DNA of 64,000 nucleotides from the NCBI GenBank assembly GCA_001556025.1, contig LSIB01000180.1, positions 1 to 64,000 on the forward strand. The letters run 5' to 3'. Below the pieces are notes generated by a model, which did no database searches, was not told the origin of the DNA, and saw only the letters and a list, made by a program, of their open reading frames with translations. Origin of the DNA: Rhizobiales bacterium CCH3-A5 (lineage in GTDB: Bacteria > Pseudomonadota > Alphaproteobacteria > Rhizobiales > Beijerinckiaceae). Numbering within the stretch: position 1 is the first letter of the stretch; each line of letters opens with the position of its first letter. Position numbers and translations under genes: made by a program. Shown in pieces: positions 33,594 through 42,490 of the stretch.

Positions 33594-33896
33594 GGAATTG
33601 CTCCTTCAAGGGTTGCGGACGCGGCCTTCCGCCCGTCCTTTTGTCGTCTTCTTCCCGAAGACACCCTCCGGCCCGCGGAGCGGGCAGACCGGCACAATTG
33701 CGGGCGAGCATCCCTGCCCGGTCGGACAAGCGGGGCTCACAGCCCCGCGAAGGACGACGGGACGGGATCGCGCTGGCCGCGATTGAGCGACAGCGTTGCC
33801 GGTCAGGCCGCTCTGCGAGGAGGTTTCCCCCTCCTTTTCTCTATTTCCTGCTTTTCGTCCGGAACGCTCTGACCTCAGCCAGGTCGTAGGCTCGGT
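33594..33896. other. 303-base GC-rich leader with hairpin
   Basis: No gene. It holds GCGGGGCT-CAC-AGCCCCGC (33730-33748), a perfect 8-base hairpin which on the minus strand is followed by TTGT. It lies after the 1703-residue gene and before the ParB-like gene, so it may be a weak terminator or a leader structure. Confidence 0.4.
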
Positions 33897-36800
33897 TCAA
33901 GCCGCGAGCGCGCTCGGCGCTGCCGCATCCTCGACGTCGAGCGCCAGAGCCCGCTCGATCTCCACGAGCTGCCGACGCTTGTCGGCGAGTTCGTCGGCGA
34001 AGGCGAACTCGCCCTCCCCCCGAGACTGATAGGAGGCGAGCCGGCGGCGCGCATCGGCAAGACGCTGGCGATAGCGCTCCTGCTCCCCCTCGAAATCGTC
34101 GAGCGCATGTTCGAGCCGGGCGACCGCGCCGAGCGGCGTCACCGTCATGGGCAAATCGATCTCGTATTCGGCGTTGGTTCGCAGCAGCATGGTGGTGTAG
34201 CGATAGCCGTCCTTGCCGAAACGCTGGCCTTCATATTCGAGATCGAAGCCGCCGACCGAGGCGATGATCGCCTCGCCCTCCTGCTGCAATTGCACGAGCG
34301 TCAGAATCTCCTTCATCAGAGCCCTGCCCGCCTCCTTGCGCCCGGCGTAGGAGGTGTCCGTCACGTTCATCGTGAAAGCAGCGCCGTCGGTCGGAACAAG
34401 ACGCTCGATGTCCTGGCCAATTTCCGCGATGCGGCGCGTCGAGATGTCGATATCGCGCTCGGCATCGCGAATCTGCCGGCGCACGGCATGCTGATCGTCG
34501 ATATGCGCGGCGCGAAGCCGTTCGAGCCGGGCGATATCGGCTTCAAGCCCTGCCTTCTGCATCAACCTCTGGTCGCCGGAAGCGATGGCCTTGGCCATGG
34601 CGAACTGGTTCGCCTGTCCATCACCGAGATCTTCAAGCCTGCGGATCGAAATATCGCCGGAGAGCGCGGCCGCGATGAAACGGGCCTTGCGCTCGTTGTT
34701 CTGCCACATTGCGGCATCGAGCGAGCCCTCCGTCGCGTAGGCGTAGATATCAACCTCGTCGTGCTGGTTGCCCTGGCGAACGATGCGGCCCTCGCGCTGC
34801 TCGATCTGCGAGGGCAGCCACGGCACGTCGAGGTGATGCAGCGCCTTCAGGCGCAATTGCGCGTTGACGCCGGTGCCCATCGTCTCCGAGCTTCCGAGAA
34901 GGAAGCGGACCCTGCCGGCACGCACGTCGCCGAACAGCCTCTGCTTCGCCTCCGACTTCTTGAAGTCCTGCATGAAGGCGATTTCGGCGGCTGGCACGCC
35001 GCGCCGGATGAGCTCGTCCCTGATCCAGCGATAGGCCGAGAAGCCTCTGGTCTTCTCGACATTGATCGTGCCGAGATCCGAGAAGATCATCTGCGCGGCG
35101 CCGGGTAGCTCATAGGGCCTGCCGTCCGGCTGAACATAGGTACTCGCTTCGGTCTCCCGCCAGATGCGGAAGGCGGTGTCGATCATCATATTGAGCTTGT
35201 TGCCGGGCTCATTGTCGTTGTCCGCATCGACCAGGCGAAGATCGATCGCCGCATGACGCCCGTCGGTGATGACGGACAGCAGGATGTCGTCGCCAGGTTC
35301 GACAGGCCGATTGCGCTGCTCGATCGCCTTGATGCGCGCGTCGAGCTGAAGCTGGTAGCGCTTGAAGGCGGCGGTCGGCTTCGCCGTGACGATCTGCCGG
35401 CGGCCGGTCGAGATCGCCGGCACCCTGACGAATTGACGCAAATCCTCCGGCATGACGACGTCGGCGAAGCTGCGGAACATCGCGATAAGCTCCGGCACGT
35501 TGACGAAGCTGGCGAACCGCGACACCGGCTTGTATTTGCCGGATGGCTGCAATTCGAGCTCGGTCGTGGTGTCGCCGAAGGTCGATGCCCAGGCGTCGAA
35601 CTCGTGCAGACCGCGCTGCGCCAGCGCCGCATGGTCCATGAGCCGCTGCACGGAGAACATTTCGCCGAGGGTATTGGTGATCGGCGTGCCCGACGCGAGC
35701 ACGAGCGCACGGCCAGGATTCTTCGTCTCAATGAAGCGGGACTTCACATAGAGATCCCAGGCGCGCTGCGAGCCGTTCGGATCGACGCCTTTCAAGGTGC
35801 TCATGTTCGTGGCGAAGGAGAGCTTTCTGAACTCCTGCGCCTCGTCGACGATGATCTGGTCGACGCCGATCTCCGAAATGGTGAGCAGATCGTCCTTGCG
35901 CGTCGAGAGTGCCTCCAGCCGCTCCTTGAGGCCCTCCTTCAACCGCTCGAGACGTTTGCGCGACACGCGATCATCGCTCTCGACCTTGAGCAACAGCGTC
36001 TCGTAGAGCTCCAGCTCGTCCTGGATCATCTGTTGCTCGAACACCGAGGGCACGCCGATGAAACGGAACGCGCTGTGCGTGATGATGATCGCATCCCAGG
36101 TCGCCGTCGCTGCCCGCGACAGGAATCGGGCGCGCTTGTCCTTGGTAAAATTCGTCTCGTCCGCGACGAGGATACGGGCGGAAGGATAGAGTGCCAGGAA
36201 CTCGCGCGCCGCCTGCGCCAGGCAATGACCGGGGACGACCAGCATCGCCTTGGCGATCAGTCCGAGCCGGCGTTGCTCCATGACGGCGGACGCCATCGTC
36301 ATGGTCTTGCCGGCGCCGACGGCGTGGGCGAGATAGGTCGAGCCCGCCGCGATGATGCGCCAGATGCCGCGTTTCTGATGCCCATAAAGAGTAAAGGCGC
36401 CAGAGGCGCCCGGAAGTTTCAGATGGGAGCCGTCGAATTTTCGCGGCGCGATGTCGTTGAAGCGATCGTTGTAAATCCGCGCCAAACGGTCGGTGCGATC
36501 GGGATCGGACCAGACCCAGTTCTGGAACGCGGTCTTGATCTTGTGCAGCTTTTCCTTGGCTGCCTCGGTATCAACGACATTGAGCACGCGGCGTTCGCCA
36601 TCGGGGTCTTTGATAGTATCAAATATCTGCGGCACGCGGCTGTTGAGCGCATCGGCGAGCAGCTCGCCGGCATGGCGGCGATCGGTGCCCCATTCCGATG
36701 TGCCGGCGGCCATCCAGCCAAGCTGACGGGCCTCGACCGTCCAGGACGCCAGTTCCGGCATGTGATGGATCTTGATGTCGGCTCCCATCGTCTCCTTGAC

Positions 36801-39008
36801 GAAGGTGACGACGTCCCTGGCCGGAATCCAAGGGCTTCCGAGCCGCGCGGTGATTTCGGAAGGACCGAGATCGGGGGGCTGGACCGCAACAAGCGCACGG
36901 ACATTGCGCTCGAATGCGGGTTCAAGCGCGGCGGCACCTTCGGCCACGTTGAGCTTGTCGCGCACCGGACCGGAGAGATAAGCATCCGCCGTCTGCCACG
37001 AGCCATCGGCAGGGTTCTGGAAGATCGCATCGCCAAGCTCCGCAATGACGCCGGCGGCGTCCTGATGCAGAAGCTCGGCAATATGCTCGATATCGACGCC
37101 GCCGCGCTCGTTGAGCACGACGGCCAGCGCATCGGCGGCCGAGGTGATGACGGGGGCTGCGGGTGGCGCGATCACGCGCTCGGAGAAGATCGGTCCGGGC
37201 TTGGACGTATCGGTATCGAGATCGTAGTTCTCGATCGAGGCGACGAGCCAGCAGTCCGGGTCGTCAAGGAACGGCTGGATGTTCGGCCGGCGATGCGTCT
37301 CGCGCACCTCGCCGCTCTCATCGTCCTCCGTAACCGAAACCGTCGTGTGATTGATCGGGCCGAAATCGCGGACAAAGCTCGACCATGCGATGCGCAGCCT
37401 GACCTGCGCATCCCTCCACGGCCGGTCGAGCTCCTGGCATTTCAGCACCTCGCGCACGGCATCGCGGATCGGAATCAGCTTCTGGATAATGCGGACATGC
37501 TTTTCCGGAATGCCGTCGGTGCTGCGGCCTTTCCGGACTTTGACCGCGACGGATTCACCATCGAGGATCTGCATCAGGCCCCGCGCCTTGTCGAAGAAAT
37601 AGCTGCCTTCGCGCACAGGACGATTCGCGGGAAGATCGGCATCGTCAAGATCGTCGACACCCCCAAGATCGAAATCGATCTCGCCAGGTTCGCCGTCATA
37701 GATGGCTTCCGGAAGAAGAAGGACGGCGGCATCCAGCGCCGCGCCGAGATCGACGCCCGCGTTCGGCAGGCAGGTATAGGTTTCGTCGGGACCGTAAATG
37801 CCGCGACGAAGCGCATGCGTGCCGAGCACGAAATCCGGGTGCTGTGCGAACCAGCGATTGACGCGGATCGCCTCCTCATCCTCTGTCGCTGGCCGCACCT
37901 TGTCAAGATCAAGCCAGGAAAGATCGCCCTCCGGCTCCCCGGCCTTCCGCCTGCGGAAAAAGAGCACGTCGACCACGACCTCCGTGCCGGCCTCGGCCCG
38001 AAAACTGCCTTCGGGCAGGCGGATCGCCGCGATCAGATCGGCCGACTTCGCGATATGCTCGCGCGCCGTGGCGTCGCCCTTGTCCATCGTGCCCGAGCTC
38101 GTCACGAGGGCGGCGAGCGCGCCCGGCTTCAACAGGTCGATGGATCGCGCAATGAAATAGTCGTGCAGCGTCAAACCCAACGAACGATAGGCCCGGTCCG
38201 ACCGCACGGTCCGGCTGGAAAAAGGCGGATTGCCGATGGCGAGGTCGAAACTCGGCGGCAGTTCCGTGTGCGCAAAATCGCTGGAGAGGATGCGCGCGCG
38301 AGGCTGCAACAGCCGGGTAATGCGCGCCGTGACCGGATCGAGCTCGACGCCGGTGACATGGGAGATATCGCGCAGTCCTTCCGGCATCAACACCGGAAAC
38401 AGGCCAGTGCCGATTCCCGGCTCAAGAACACGGCCGCCGCGCCAGCCGAGACGCTGGAGACCTGCCCAGATCGCCCGAACGATGAACTCTGGCGTGAAAT
38501 GGGCGTACTGCGTGCAGCGGGAGAGCGAGGCGTAATCGGCTTCCCCGACGGCGTCCTCAAGCGCCGAGCCGATCTCATCCCAGCCCTCGCGGAAATCGAC
38601 CTCGCCGGGCCGACGAAAAACGCCGTTCGCAAGATCCGATGCGCCGAATCCGGTGAAGCGGATCAGCTTCTCCTGCTCCGCGCGCGTGGCGGGACGCTCC
38701 GCCGCTTCGATTTCGGCCGCGAGCCGGATCGCGGCGATATTGTCACGCGCACGAGCCTTCCAGCCCTTCGCCAGGACACGATCACCGACGATATGGAAGT
38801 TCTCGCCTCGCGTGCGGCTCCCCGGTGAAGCCGCACGCGACGCCTTGACGCCCGCAATTGCGGGCGCCGGCGTTGATGGATCGGGATCGTCGTCATCGTC
38901 GGGCTCCGGCGTGAAATCGCCGGCAAAGGCGGTCACGCCTAGCCCGAGGCCGGACGACAGGGCCGTATTGCCGAAAAGGTCGATTGTGAAGGGATCGTCG
39001 TGCGCCAT
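33897..39008 (-). CDS. Giant DNA methylase-helicase fusion (DarB-like antirestriction candidate)
   Basis: 1703 residues. Residues 110-400 hold an N6-adenine-type methylase: SAM motif VLEPGIGTG (194-202) and catalytic NPPF (260-263). Residues about 880-1500 hold an SF2/SNF2-type helicase: AHAVGAGKTMTMASAV (Walker A), IIVDEAQEF (DEAQ box), ASGTPITNTLGE (motif III) and QIEQREGRIVRQGNQH (motif VI). The C-terminal 200 residues are helical. This layout is that of the large plasmid/phage methylase-helicases, including P1 DarB, which protects incoming DNA from restriction. Protective function here is inference from architecture and from the nearby ArdC. Confidence 0.82.
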   Translation of the reverse strand: MAHDDPFTIDLFGNTALSSGLGLGVTAFAGDFTPEPDDDDDPDPSTPAPAIAGVKASRAASPGSRTRGENFHIVGDRVLAKGWKARARDNIAAIRLAAEIEAAERPATRAEQEKLIRFTGFGASDLANGVFRRPGEVDFREGWDEIGSALEDAVGEADYASLSRCTQYAHFTPEFIVRAIWAGLQRLGWRGGRVLEPGIGTGLFPVLMPEGLRDISHVTGVELDPVTARITRLLQPRARILSSDFAHTELPPSFDLAIGNPPFSSRTVRSDRAYRSLGLTLHDYFIARSIDLLKPGALAALVTSSGTMDKGDATAREHIAKSADLIAAIRLPEGSFRAEAGTEVVVDVLFFRRRKAGEPEGDLSWLDLDKVRPATEDEEAIRVNRWFAQHPDFVLGTHALRRGIYGPDETYTCLPNAGVDLGAALDAAVLLLPEAIYDGEPGEIDFDLGGVDDLDDADLPANRPVREGSYFFDKARGLMQILDGESVAVKVRKGRSTDGIPEKHVRIIQKLIPIRDAVREVLKCQELDRPWRDAQVRLRIAWSSFVRDFGPINHTTVSVTEDDESGEVRETHRRPNIQPFLDDPDCWLVASIENYDLDTDTSKPGPIFSERVIAPPAAPVITSAADALAVVLNERGGVDIEHIAELLHQDAAGVIAELGDAIFQNPADGSWQTADAYLSGPVRDKLNVAEGAAALEPAFERNVRALVAVQPPDLGPSEITARLGSPWIPARDVVTFVKETMGADIKIHHMPELASWTVEARQLGWMAAGTSEWGTDRRHAGELLADALNSRVPQIFDTIKDPDGERRVLNVVDTEAAKEKLHKIKTAFQNWVWSDPDRTDRLARIYNDRFNDIAPRKFDGSHLKLPGASGAFTLYGHQKRGIWRIIAAGSTYLAHAVGAGKTMTMASAVMEQRRLGLIAKAMLVVPGHCLAQAAREFLALYPSARILVADETNFTKDKRARFLSRAATATWDAIIITHSAFRFIGVPSVFEQQMIQDELELYETLLLKVESDDRVSRKRLERLKEGLKERLEALSTRKDDLLTISEIGVDQIIVDEAQEFRKLSFATNMSTLKGVDPNGSQRAWDLYVKSRFIETKNPGRALVLASGTPITNTLGEMFSVQRLMDHAALAQRGLHEFDAWASTFGDTTTELELQPSGKYKPVSRFASFVNVPELIAMFRSFADVVMPEDLRQFVRVPAISTGRRQIVTAKPTAAFKRYQLQLDARIKAIEQRNRPVEPGDDILLSVITDGRHAAIDLRLVDADNDNEPGNKLNMMIDTAFRIWRETEASTYVQPDGRPYELPGAAQMIFSDLGTINVEKTRGFSAYRWIRDELIRRGVPAAEIAFMQDFKKSEAKQRLFGDVRAGRVRFLLGSSETMGTGVNAQLRLKALHHLDVPWLPSQIEQREGRIVRQGNQHDEVDIYAYATEGSLDAAMWQNNERKARFIAAALSGDISIRRLEDLGDGQANQFAMAKAIASGDQRLMQKAGLEADIARLERLRAAHIDDQHAVRRQIRDAERDIDISTRRIAEIGQDIERLVPTDGAAFTMNVTDTSYAGRKEAGRALMKEILTLVQLQQEGEAIIASVGGFDLEYEGQRFGKDGYRYTTMLLRTNAEYEIDLPMTVTPLGAVARLEHALDDFEGEQERYRQRLADARRRLASYQSRGEGEFAFADELADKRRQLVEIERALALDVEDAAAPSALAA

Positions 39009-39112
39009 TGGAAATCTCCTGTGCTGCAGGCGCGCGCCGTCGGCCCGCCGGGCGGTCCCGGCAGGTGCGAACGGTCGCGATGGTGATGGGGTTGGAGTAG
39101 GTTACGCGGAGG

Positions 39113-39517
39113 CTATGGCTTCTCGATCATGTCGAGATGCATCTCATCCTTCAGGAACGCGATGCGCAGATGCGTGCATCCGGGACCGGAGGCGATCAGG
39201 GCTTCGAGACTTTCGGCGGGAAAGAAGTCCACGCCGTCGTCAGGGCCGAAGCTCCTGCGCTTCACCTCGAACCAGCCGTCATGCTTGCCGGGGTCGCATT
39301 CCTCGGCATAGGCGACCAGCGGCTTCGCACCTTCGGCGAGCGCGCCGTTGGAGCATAGATAGACGCCATGATCTCCGACGAGCCACAAGCCAGGCTTGCG
39401 GGTGTCGATCGGGGAGTATCCAAGGCAAGGGTCGCGGAAGCCCCCGTTGACCTTCGCATCGGCAACGCCGCGAGCGATGACGTCACGGACGGCTGTGAGT
39501 GAGAACGTCAGTATCAT
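39113..39517 (-). CDS. DUF3085 domain protein
   Basis: 134 residues from the ATG at 39517: MILTFSLTAVRDVIARGVAD. The DUF3085 signature is YSPIDTRKPGLWLVGDHGVY followed by LCSNG. The C-terminal part (GVDFFPAESLEALIASGPG) is typical too. Function unknown. It starts 10 bases after the DUF1419 gene and is probably co-transcribed with it. Confidence 0.82.
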   Translation of the reverse strand: MILTFSLTAVRDVIARGVADAKVNGGFRDPCLGYSPIDTRKPGLWLVGDHGVYLCSNGALAEGAKPLVAYAEECDPGKHDGWFEVKRRSFGPDDGVDFFPAESLEALIASGPGCTHLRIAFLKDEMHLDMIEKP

Positions 39518-39527
39518 GCCGTCCTCC

Positions 39528-40130
39528 TCACGCCGCGATCGCATCGGGCAGGTAGCGCAGATGCACCGGCAGCTTGGCCGAGATTTCCGCATCCGCAAGC
39601 TGGTCAAGCAGCTTGAAGTCACGGGCATGGCTCGGCGCACACATCATGACGATGCGCTGGCCGCGCTGGCCGTGCGGGAAACGCCAGTCGGCATAGCCGC
39701 GATAGTCGTCATGGGTGCTGGACCAGATATGCTCGACACGCTCTTCGCGTGTCATCGCTCGGACGGGTCGGGATTCACGCTCGACGATGGCAGCCTTCAT
39801 CTGCTCCGGGGAACCGCGATCGGCGAGATCGCAATATCCGTGAAAATGCCGGAACCGGCCGTCGATCGTGAGCGTGAAGAAGATGCTGGTGATCGAGCCG
39901 GTGAGGAACTCCCGCATGGCGAACACATCGCCACGCATCCAGAGCGGCGGCAGGATATCGAGCATGTAGTCGTGCTCGGCCTCGCCGATCTCGAACCATT
40001 CGCCGCGATAGAGCGCACTGTCGTCGCCCTCCCAGCGGTTCGGTCGCTGCGCGTGCCGGTCGAACATGCGGAACATCTGCCGGCGGTCGGCGACGCCTTG
40101 ATAGACCTTGCGGATCGGAGAGAGGGTCAT
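39528..40130 (-). CDS. DUF1419 domain protein
   Basis: 200 residues with the DUF1419 pattern: RRQMFRMFDRHAQRPNRW, ALYRGEWFEIGEAEHDYMLD, LPPLWMRGDVFAMREFLTGS. Found mostly on rhizobial plasmids; no function is known. Its leader (40131-40269) contains an ACATCC-hairpin (40170-40185) and other GC-rich repeats. First gene of a two-gene unit with DUF3085. Confidence 0.85.
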   Translation of the reverse strand: MTLSPIRKVYQGVADRRQMFRMFDRHAQRPNRWEGDDSALYRGEWFEIGEAEHDYMLDILPPLWMRGDVFAMREFLTGSITSIFFTLTIDGRFRHFHGYCDLADRGSPEQMKAAIVERESRPVRAMTREERVEHIWSSTHDDYRGYADWRFPHGQRGQRIVMMCAPSHARDFKLLDQLADAEISAKLPVHLRYLPDAIAA

Positions 40131-40269
40131 GAGCGGGCTCCTTTCAGCCTCGTCGGGCCGGAGCGCGGCACATCCTCGTGGATGTCCATCCCTTCGGCCC
40201 TTCTGACCCCTCTTCCGCGGCCGCCTCTCCGTCCGGCCGGGTCAAGGGCCGGCACAGCCGGGCGAAGCT

Positions 40270-41223
40270 TTACCCTTGACGCGGACGGCGGGCATGCGGC
40301 AGCCGGATTTCCGTTCCCTCCTCTTCTTCCCTTGCCCTTGCCTTCAGCTCGGCGTTCCAGTCGACCTCCGTCGATCGGAGGCGTTCGAAATCGCACGAGA
40401 CTTCGCACGCGATCCGCGACAGACGATCCGCGTAGGCCTCGCCCTGCGCGTTATTGTCGGTCGCCGCAACCAGCAGCGCGCCCTCGCGCGCCGCGAGCGC
40501 GCGAATCGCCGCGTCCGTCGCCGGCGCCCAGCCTCCGCCAGTGCTGAGATAGACACTGTCGATGCGCATGCGCTCCAGAGCGGCGAGGCTCAACGCGTCG
40601 ATCGCGGCTTCGGTGACGCAGAGGCGCAAGGCATGAGCGAGACCGAAACGGAAGAGCACTTTCGCGCCGCCGGTTGCGAAGCCACGCCATTCGGGACCGC
40701 GTTCCTCCCAGCCGGTGACAACGCCGGCGACGTCCCTATGCGCGGCCCACATGCTGCCACGCGGACCTTCTCGCACAAGGTCATGTCTGGTCGCGGTGCG
40801 GATGACGGCCTCCGAAAGGGAGCGTGCATCATTGAGATAACGCCAGGTCAGCGATCCCGGCCATGGCTTCCGGCGCTTTGACCATCGGTCGGGGATAGAA
40901 GCGACCGACTCGGGCTCACGCGCGGGCCGCGTCCAGACGGGCTCCTTCGGCACGAAGCCGACCAGTGACGCGACGCGCTCGAGAACCTCGACGAAGGGCA
41001 CGCGGTCGATATGCTCGACCAGGCTGAACACGTCGCCCTTGGCATCGCTCAAAGGGTCAAACCATCCCCTGCTCTCGTGGATGACAATGACGATCTGGCC
41101 GCCGCGGCGATATTTGACCGCCTTTCGCGTGCTCTCCTTCAGGTCGATCGCAAAGCCGGCCTTCTCCAGGACGGCGGCGCAATTTACGCGGTCCCGTAGT
41201 TCTTCCAGTTCACTCTTTTCCAT
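40270..41223 (-). CDS. DUF3991/TOPRIM domain protein, copy 1
   Basis: 317 residues. N-terminal DUF3991-type region: AGFAIDLKESTRKAVKYRRG, then SRGWFDPLSDAKGDVFSLVE, a zinc-finger-primase-like layout. C-terminal TOPRIM: LRLCVTEAAIDALSLAALE (the catalytic Glu) and LLVAATDNNAQGEAYADRL (D-x-N). TOPRIM domains of this type occur in primases; these plasmid proteins may prime lagging-strand synthesis after transfer. A paralog is at 47556-48470. Role is inference. Confidence 0.85.
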   Translation of the reverse strand: MEKSELEELRDRVNCAAVLEKAGFAIDLKESTRKAVKYRRGGQIVIVIHESRGWFDPLSDAKGDVFSLVEHIDRVPFVEVLERVASLVGFVPKEPVWTRPAREPESVASIPDRWSKRRKPWPGSLTWRYLNDARSLSEAVIRTATRHDLVREGPRGSMWAAHRDVAGVVTGWEERGPEWRGFATGGAKVLFRFGLAHALRLCVTEAAIDALSLAALERMRIDSVYLSTGGGWAPATDAAIRALAAREGALLVAATDNNAQGEAYADRLSRIACEVSCDFERLRSTEVDWNAELKARAREEEEGTEIRLPHARRPRQG

Positions 41224-41442
41224 AGCCTTGCCGGCACGCCCTCGCGTCCGCCTTTCCTTGCCTTTTCCTTTCCCCGCATCTCGCGGAGCCCTGTCCGGAC
41301 ACCGCGAAGAGCAAAGGGGGCAAGGGCGCGGCCGGCAACTGACGAAAAAAGCAGTGCGCCGAGCCCAGCCGGCCGGCCGCGGCGCAGCTTCCCTTGCCGC
41401 CTGCCGCTCGCAAGCGACACCTCCGGAAGGAAAAGAGTCGGC

Positions 41443-41630
41443 TCAATGAGCCGGTCCGCCGTCGAACGGGTCGTATTCGGCGAGGGTCTCGACTTCGCCG
41501 TCATCGAACTCCGCGCCTGCAGAACGCCGTAACCGTCGTCCGAACGGAAGAGCTTGACGGGCATCATGAAGATCTGTGCGAGCTGGGTACGGCGGGTCGG
41601 GAGAGCCGCATTGGTCGGCGCTCAACGCGG
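41443..41630 (-). pseudogene. Frame-shifted relative of the small gene at 21873
   Basis: One minus frame reads LAQIFMMPVKLFRSDDGYGV and then continues in a second frame as EFDDGEVETLAEYDPFDG before GPAH and stop. The order and end match the 21873-22058 protein (ARTLMVPVTLFQVAGEYGV and IHEYNPYDRQPAH). An in-frame stop also interrupts the upstream part. It is a decayed duplicate. Confidence 0.65.
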
Positions 41631-41813
41631 CGACACCGTGCCGGTCGGGCTCGGACCGAAAAAGGACGCCGGGATCGCTGCATCAACGAGGAACCTGCAG
41701 CAGGCCCCCTGTCTGACGCTGGGGCAAAACCAGCGTTCCGCCACGGCATCGCACATGCCTTTATCGTCATAGTCGTAAATATCGGGCGCCCAACATGGGC
41801 ACGTGGCGCTCAA
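41622..41813 (-). CDS. Possible Cys-rich small protein (63 aa)
   Basis: A minus-strand frame from a TTG at 41813 gives MSATCPCWAPDIYDYDDKGM, AERWFCPSVRQGACCRFLVD and a short Pro/Ser end. Six cysteines in 63 residues could bind metal. The start is weak and it touches the pseudogene at 41443, so it may be another decayed fragment. Divergent from abiEi. Confidence 0.3.
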   Translation of the reverse strand: MSATCPCWAPDIYDYDDKGMCDAVAERWFCPSVRQGACCRFLVDAAIPASFFGPSPTGTVSPR

Positions 41814-41824
41814 AGCGTGACGCC

Positions 41825-41859
41825 TTGAATGTCAGAAAAAGATACGCTATTTTCTGACA
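41825..41859 (+). promoter_or_regulatory. abiE promoter overlapped by a perfect operator
   Basis: TGTCAGAAAA (41830-41839) and TTTTCTGACA (41850-41859) are perfect 10-base arms around 10 bases. Within them lie a -35-like TTGAAT (41825-41830) and a -10-like TATTTT (41848-41853) 17 bases apart. The ATG of abiEi is at 41861, so transcription would start at or next to it. AbiEi proteins bind such repeats to repress the operon. Confidence 0.6.
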
Positions 41860-41860
41860 C

Positions 41861-42490
41861 ATGAAGATGATAACCGCTTCTGTTCCCGACAGGATGATGA
41901 AGCGTGTCCGCGCGAGCGGACGCGGCAGCGTCTTCACGCCCAACGACTTCCTCACCGTCGCCGCTCGCTCCGCGGTCGACCAAGCCCTTTCCCGGCTGGT
42001 TAAGAGTGGCCAACTTCGGCGTCTCGCACGTGGGCTCTATGACTTCCCCAAGCTGCATCCGAAGCTCGGTCCGCTCTCGCCCGCTCCCGATGATGTCGCC
42101 CAAGCGCTCGCCCGGGAGACCGGCTCGCAGGTCCAGATCGCCGGCGCGCGGGCAGCGAACGCGCTGGGCCTCTCGACACAAGTTCCAGCCAAGAGCACCT
42201 ATCTGACCGATGGTCCGTCACGACGCGTCGTGCTCGGGAAGCGCGTGGTCGATCTTCGCCACGCGTCGCCAAAGCATCTGATTGCGCCGGGCAGCCCCGC
42301 CGGTACCGTCGTTCAGGCCCTTCGCCATGTCGGCCCCGTGCGTGCTGCCGACGTCGCGCAGGTCGCCGCGCACCGGCTCTCGGCCACCGACAAGAAGACG
42401 CTGGCCTCGACCGCCGTTCAGGCGCCCGCCTGGATGCGACCGACTCTGGTCTCAATCGCCAACGCGGCGATGGTCGATATCGATGGATAA
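41861..42490 (+). CDS. abiEi: AbiEi-type antitoxin (DUF6088-like)
   Basis: 209 residues. The N-terminal winged-helix region (RVRASGRGSVFTPNDF, AVDQALSRLVKSGQLRRLARGLYDFP) and the C-terminal domain (AGARAANALGLSTQVP, YLTDGPSRRVV) follow AbiEi/DUF6088 proteins. AbiEi represses its operon and counteracts the AbiEii nucleotidyltransferase in type IV toxin-antitoxin systems used for phage abortive infection and plasmid stability. There is no ribosome site before the ATG, consistent with leaderless translation. Overlaps abiEii by 8 bases. Confidence 0.82.
   Translation: MKMITASVPDRMMKRVRASGRGSVFTPNDFLTVAARSAVDQALSRLVKSGQLRRLARGLYDFPKLHPKLGPLSPAPDDVAQALARETGSQVQIAGARAANALGLSTQVPAKSTYLTDGPSRRVVLGKRVVDLRHASPKHLIAPGSPAGTVVQALRHVGPVRAADVAQVAAHRLSATDKKTLASTAVQAPAWMRPTLVSIANAAMVDIDG

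Noticed and set aside
31749-33872. 707-codon plus-strand open frame
   Set aside because: Antisense shadow of the ParB-like gene at 31914-33593.
35253-38828. 1191-codon plus-strand open frame
   Set aside because: Lies exactly opposite the methylase-helicase gene, is Arg/Asp/Leu-rich in the way antisense frames of GC-rich genes are, and has no recognisable domain.
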